A DNA stretch of 34,998 bases, taken from Gemmatimonadaceae bacterium. Its GTDB lineage: Bacteria > Latescibacterota > UBA2968 > UBA8231. The position numbers were made by a program, and so were the translations under genes. The notes beneath the pieces are model-generated. The model was not told the DNA's origin. It did not search any database and was given only the letters and a program-made list of their open reading frames with translations. The DNA lies in contig PBSR01000125.1 in assembly GCA_002726335.1 (NCBI GenBank), forward strand, positions 1 through 34,998, written 5' to 3'. Shown piece by piece: positions 31,648 through 34,998 of this stretch. Each line of letters opens with the position of its first letter. Position 1 is the stretch's first letter.

Positions 31648-32948
31648 GCGTCGAAGTAACTCAGCAGATCTCCTTCCGCCGTCCACAGCTCTTCGAACAT
31701 CTCGCGGATCTGCGGCAGCGGGACGACGGCCGCCGTCAACGGGTCCAGGGCGCAGGCATGGAAGGCCGCCTCCCGGTCCCGGTTCAGCACGGCCTCCACG
31801 GCCAGCTCCTGCACGCTGACATTCGTCCGGTTCAGAGCCGCGCACTGCGTCGGCAGATCACCGACGAAGGTGGCATGGACGCCTTCGGCATCGGCCAGAC
31901 ACGGCACCTCCACACAGCAATCCTCGGGCAGGTTGGGGATCGAGCCGTTGTTCATCACGTTGCCGTTGAAGGCGAAGGGCGTGTTCTCCATCCGGGCTTC
32001 GATGATAAGCGACGCGTACTCGTGTGAAGCGGTCAGCGGCGGCACGTCGTCTTCCCCGTCGTCCTCGACCCCTGAGTCCTTCATCCAATCCCGCTTCCGG
32101 ATGTTCTCCATCGATACCGGATTGCGCTGGGGCACGCCATAGAAATCGCAGAGCTCCGTCGTCCGCCGAAAGTAGGGCAGATACTCGGCGTTGTGGCGGG
32201 TGCTCTCCGTGACGAAGTAGCCGAACTGCCGCATCATCTCCACACGCACCTTGTCCTGTTCGAACGACTCGTGGGAGTCGATGGCCTGCCATAGTGCGGG
32301 GTAGAGATCCTCCCCCCGGTGCTGGAGACTCAGCACCCAGGCCTGGTGGTTGATCCCCGCCACCGTGTAGCTGACCTCATCGTACGGGGCACCCACAGCG
32401 GCGGTGAGTTTCTTCGTCGTACCCTGCACACTGTGGCACAGGCCGACATTCTCGATCGTCGTTCCCACCGAGTGCAGCCAGGTGAGCATACACATGGGGT
32501 TGGTGTAGTTGAGCAGCAACGCCTGGGGACACAGCCGTTCCATGTCGAGGGCGAACTGCAGATGCTCGTCGGCCGTGCGCAGGAAGCGGAAGATCCCGCC
32601 CACGCCGATCGTGTCGGCCACCGTCTGCTGCACGCCGAACTTCATGGGAATCTCCACTTCGGATCGGTACGGCTCACCCCAGTAGGCGGCACCGCCGATG
32701 GACACGGCTGTGACCACGCAGTCGGCTCCGGGCAGCAACTGTTCGCGGTCGGTGGCCGCCACCACCTTGCCGGGCAGATTGTGGCCGTCCACAGCCCGCT
32801 GCACATAACTGCGCACACCCTCGAGTCGCTCCTCGTCGATGTCGCAGAGAGCGATGGTGGAATCCTTCAGTGACTCGCGCGACAGTATGTCGATGGACAG
32901 ACGGCTGCCGAAGCCGCTCCCCGCGCCGATGATGACAATCTTGGCCAA
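31644..32948 (-). CDS. GH4 glycosidase, alpha-galactosidase/alpha-glucosidase type (MelA/LplD-like)
   Basis: This 434-aa cytoplasmic enzyme uses the NAD+/Mn2+-dependent oxidation-elimination mechanism of GH4. It has the nucleotide-binding motif KIVIIGAGSGFGSRL at the N-terminus, the metal-site Cys171 in GLCHS and His201 in GINH, the NYTNPM motif (147-152), and ADTIGVGGIFRFLR, which resembles the MelA/LplD alpha-galactosidase branch. Length is normal. The start is the TTG at 32948, six bases after a strong GAAAGGA site; upstream frame to 33068 lacks coding character. It is first in a two-gene operon with the GH99-like gene and has a good promoter candidate at 32998-33026. Confidence 0.93.
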   Translation of the reverse strand: MAKIVIIGAGSGFGSRLSIDILSRESLKDSTIALCDIDEERLEGVRSYVQRAVDGHNLPGKVVAATDREQLLPGADCVVTAVSIGGAAYWGEPYRSEVEIPMKFGVQQTVADTIGVGGIFRFLRTADEHLQFALDMERLCPQALLLNYTNPMCMLTWLHSVGTTIENVGLCHSVQGTTKKLTAAVGAPYDEVSYTVAGINHQAWVLSLQHRGEDLYPALWQAIDSHESFEQDKVRVEMMRQFGYFVTESTRHNAEYLPYFRRTTELCDFYGVPQRNPVSMENIRKRDWMKDSGVEDDGEDDVPPLTASHEYASLIIEARMENTPFAFNGNVMNNGSIPNLPEDCCVEVPCLADAEGVHATFVGDLPTQCAALNRTNVSVQELAVEAVLNRDREAAFHACALDPLTAAVVPLPQIREMFEELWTAEGDLLSYFDA

Positions 32949-32954
32949 AACTGT

Positions 32955-32961
32955 TCCTTTC
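32955..32961 (-). promoter_or_regulatory. Ribosome-binding site deciding the TTG start of the GH4 gene
   Basis: GAAAGGA on the minus strand lies 6 nt before TTG 32948, and the protein then begins AKIVIIGAGSGFG, the normal GH4 N-terminus. Confidence 0.7.
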
Positions 32962-32997
32962 TGATCCAGTGCGTTACACGCCAGCAGTTGGCTCCGG

Positions 32998-33026
32998 GAT
33001 ATAGTGGAGATCAAGTGCCCTGACAA
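32998..33026 (-). promoter_or_regulatory. Candidate sigma70 promoter for the GH4-GH99 operon
   Basis: On the minus strand, TTGTCA (33026-33021; 5 of 6 to consensus), a 17-bp spacer and TATATC (33003-32998; 4 of 6). The predicted transcript start lies about 43 nt before the TTG start of the GH4 gene. Confidence 0.5.
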
Positions 33027-33085
33027 GCCACACATGGAGCTCAGACCTGCCAAGGTCGCCGCGCCCATGCCATTACCTGCACAGC

Positions 33086-33114
33086 TTGCTCGCCTCCTGT
33101 GGGCTTGCTATCAT
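33086..33114 (+). promoter_or_regulatory. Candidate promoter for the surface-protein gene at 33231
   Basis: TTGCTC (33086-33091), a 17-bp spacer and TATCAT (33109-33114; 5 of 6 to consensus). It would give a leader of about 110 nt. It lies in the 282-bp divergent gap between the GH4 gene and the surface-protein gene; apart from these promoters I see nothing in that gap. Confidence 0.4.
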
Positions 33115-33230
33115 TTTTGTACTTAAGGTGAGGTATCGACAGGTCGATCCTCGGTTCCATCCAGACGCCACCGTGTCAGCCTGCGGCACGAGTGCGACTG
33201 CATTCTCCCCCTGAGGCCGGAGCCTAGAGC

Positions 33231-34998
33231 GTGCACACGCGGAATCACTTTGTCCTCGCGATGGCCTTCTGCCTGCTGGTGCTTCCCGCTGCGTCGACGG
33301 CGCAGGTCTCCCACCTCGTGATCGGACAGGGAGGACTGGACTGGCGGGGATCCGCAGTGGAAACAGTCGGCATTGACACATCTGTGACTGCAAGCCTGCA
33401 GCCCTTCGAGCTTGATCCTGCTGCCAATATCGCCGTGGGACCGGTCACCGAGGGCGGCGCCTTCACGACCGTCTTTGGCCACAGGTGGGAAAGATCCTTC
33501 AGCGCTCCGCCCGCCGTTGAGGACAAGCAGCCCTGGGTCTACGGTTCGCGTGGGCAGATCCTGACCATCGACGGCGACGACGACCAGCCCACGGATATCG
33601 CCGAGGTAGGCGGCTACAGCTTCGACCTGGGAATGCTGTTGCCCATCAACCGGGTCGTGTTCTTTCCGCCCGAGAAGGGTACGACCACCGGCGCCGGTGT
33701 GGGGACCTTCGAAAACGCCTTCTCCGAAGGCTCACAGGGACAGCTGTACAAAGACCAGTATCCACGACACTACATCGTCTCTGCTTCCGTGAACGAGGGT
33801 GAGTTCTTGCGGCAGAGCACCGCCAATTGCGCGACACATCGAACAGGGCCTTGCCGTGACTTTGACACCATCGTCGGCAGCAATACCAACCATTCCCAAC
33901 GGGTCGCGGACGTGCGATTCGACACCGATTTCCTCCGCTTCATTCGTCTTCGGTTCCCCGTCACGGGATTCATTGCCGAAGTCAAGTTCTACGGCGAGGG
34001 CTTCGTGCCGGAAACACGCTGGGTGTCACAGCTGTTTGACATGGGCGAACCGGTCAACTTCGGGCGTCTGAACTATGATTTTGAAGTCTATCGCAGTCCC
34101 GGGTTTGGCCTGGAACCCGAACTGGACCCCCATGCCGATGTGCGGGTCGAAATAGAGCTCCGCAGCGGACGCGACGACTCGCCTCAGATACACCATATCG
34201 TCACTGAGATCGGGACCGAGGCAGTCGTGAGTGAGAAGGACTTCAACCGGGCTCCGAGCACCTACCTGGGATCGGGCAGCGGCATCGCCATCCCCGGTCA
34301 GCAGGGCTCGATCCTGGACGATGTGGAAAACTGGAGTTTCTGGTCGGCGCCGCACACTTCACCGGGAGAGGAGATCCGCTCGCCCGATGGCCGTCAGTTC
34401 ATCCAGGTGCGGGCCTTCCTCACCAGTTCCGACGTGTTCGCCTTCGGCCGCCTGAAATCGATGGCCATAGAGTTCTCACCCCTGCTGGCCAATCCGGTCC
34501 TCGGCGAGGTGGCGCTGATGGATGAGCCTCAGCCGGAAGACGGTGTGGTTGAAGTCCCGTTGGGCGAACCGGTCAGCCTGACCTACGACGTGCGCGCCGA
34601 TTTCACCTCCGACTCACAGGTCGGCTTCGACGCGATCCGCCTCGAAACGCCCGAAGCGGTCGAGTTCCAGCGCTTCGAAATGGGCGAGCCCCTGGTGGCC
34701 GTCACGCCCGACAGCCTCATCGTCGGGACGGGCGCTCTCGTCGTCTACTTCCCGTCGAATCCTGTGCTGCCTGCGGCGAACACCCCGCTGCGGCTCACTT
34801 TCAACACGCGCGTCTTCAACTTCAGCACCGAATTCAGCGGCCAGGTGTTCCAGATCGGCGGTGAGAACCTGTCCCAGTCGATCGAAGGCGGCGACGCCAC
34901 ACCCACGGTCTCGACCAACGACCTGCGGGTGATCGCACCCCTCGACAAGCTCGAGGTGCTCTCCGAGCTGGACCTGGAATCACCGGTGATCACACCCA
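33231..34998 (+). CDS. Secreted surface protein, paralogue of 10329-12320 (C-terminus beyond window)
   Basis: An open frame of 589 codons runs from the GTG at 33231 to the window end. The GTG is the first start after an in-frame TAG at 33225, with GGAG about 9 nt before it. A signal peptide follows (VLAMAFCLLVLPAASTAQ), then VIGQGGLDW, the post-signal motif shared with the two left-hand paralogues. Discoidin-like features include TIDGDDDQPTD, YSFDLGMLLPINRVVFFPP and FLRFIRLRFPVTGFIAEV. The alignment with 10329-12320 is continuous (GEPVNFGRLNY, SPDGRQFIQVRAFL, GGENLSQSIEGGDA). It stops at LESPVITP, where the FlgD-type domain begins in the paralogue, so roughly 90 residues are missing. Expected role: extracellular surface binding next to the GH4/GH99 pair. 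Confidence 0.85.
   Translation, partial: MHTRNHFVLAMAFCLLVLPAASTAQVSHLVIGQGGLDWRGSAVETVGIDTSVTASLQPFELDPAANIAVGPVTEGGAFTTVFGHRWERSFSAPPAVEDKQPWVYGSRGQILTIDGDDDQPTDIAEVGGYSFDLGMLLPINRVVFFPPEKGTTTGAGVGTFENAFSEGSQGQLYKDQYPRHYIVSASVNEGEFLRQSTANCATHRTGPCRDFDTIVGSNTNHSQRVADVRFDTDFLRFIRLRFPVTGFIAEVKFYGEGFVPETRWVSQLFDMGEPVNFGRLNYDFEVYRSPGFGLEPELDPHADVRVEIELRSGRDDSPQIHHIVTEIGTEAVVSEKDFNRAPSTYLGSGSGIAIPGQQGSILDDVENWSFWSAPHTSPGEEIRSPDGRQFIQVRAFLTSSDVFAFGRLKSMAIEFSPLLANPVLGEVALMDEPQPEDGVVEVPLGEPVSLTYDVRADFTSDSQVGFDAIRLETPEAVEFQRFEMGEPLVAVTPDSLIVGTGALVVYFPSNPVLPAANTPLRLTFNTRVFNFSTEFSGQVFQIGGENLSQSIEGGDATPTVSTNDLRVIAPLDKLEVLSELDLESPVITP

Noticed and set aside
1..34998. Type IX secretion system
   Set aside because: The FlgD-type C-terminal domains resemble T9SS cargo tags, but no T9SS core gene is in the window, so only the possibility is noted.

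Overview
The window is GC-rich and gene-dense: 22 protein genes, all with short gaps (the largest gap is 282 bp), and no RNA gene, CRISPR array or insertion sequence that I can see. The organism is an uncultured-type Gram-negative bacterium. Many proteins carry signal peptides or lipoboxes, one looks like an outer-membrane barrel, and four or five end in a FlgD-type Ig-like C-terminal domain. That domain, together with CRTAC1/ASPIC-UnbV and TPR lipoproteins and a DUF6785-type membrane protein, points to the FCB/PVC neighbourhood. A Latescibacterota-like lineage is my best guess; it is inference, since no marker gene is present.

Left half (1-17852, all minus strand, read right to left): a parvulin-type foldase; a CBM9-like secreted protein; a small lipoprotein; two related discoidin-like FlgD-tailed surface proteins (12328-14229, 10329-12320); a third, two-module discoidin/FlgD protein (7946-10261); a large predicted outer-membrane protein (5289-7928); a CRTAC1-like lipoprotein; a TPR lipoprotein; a diheme cytochrome c of the SO2930/HNE_0200 type fused to a FlgD-type domain; and the start of one more secreted protein cut by the window edge. 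Several junctions overlap by 4 bp or are separated by 1-17 bp, so much of this is probably one long operon building a cell-surface apparatus.

Centre and right (17976-34998): a DUF6785-type polytopic membrane protein (+); then a minus-strand operon (26259 to 19938) encoding a mutarotase-fold protein, two tandem duplicate sugar-binding proteins, a MalF-type permease with unusual extra membrane segments, and a MalG-type permease, with no ATPase. Divergent from it lies a plus-strand pair: an orphan family-5 solute-binding lipoprotein and a paralogue of the 7946-10261 surface protein. Next is a minus-strand pair, a GH4 alpha-galactosidase-type enzyme and a secreted GH71/99-like enzyme. Finally, on the plus strand, comes a paralogue of the 10329-12320 surface protein, truncated by the window end.

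Reading it together: surface proteins with carbohydrate-binding folds occur both in the left operon and, as paralogues, among sugar importers and glycosidases on the right. The simplest model is a glycan capture, uptake and degradation locus whose outer-surface components are discoidin/FlgD-tailed proteins rather than SusC/SusD. That functional link is inference from neighbourhood and fold.
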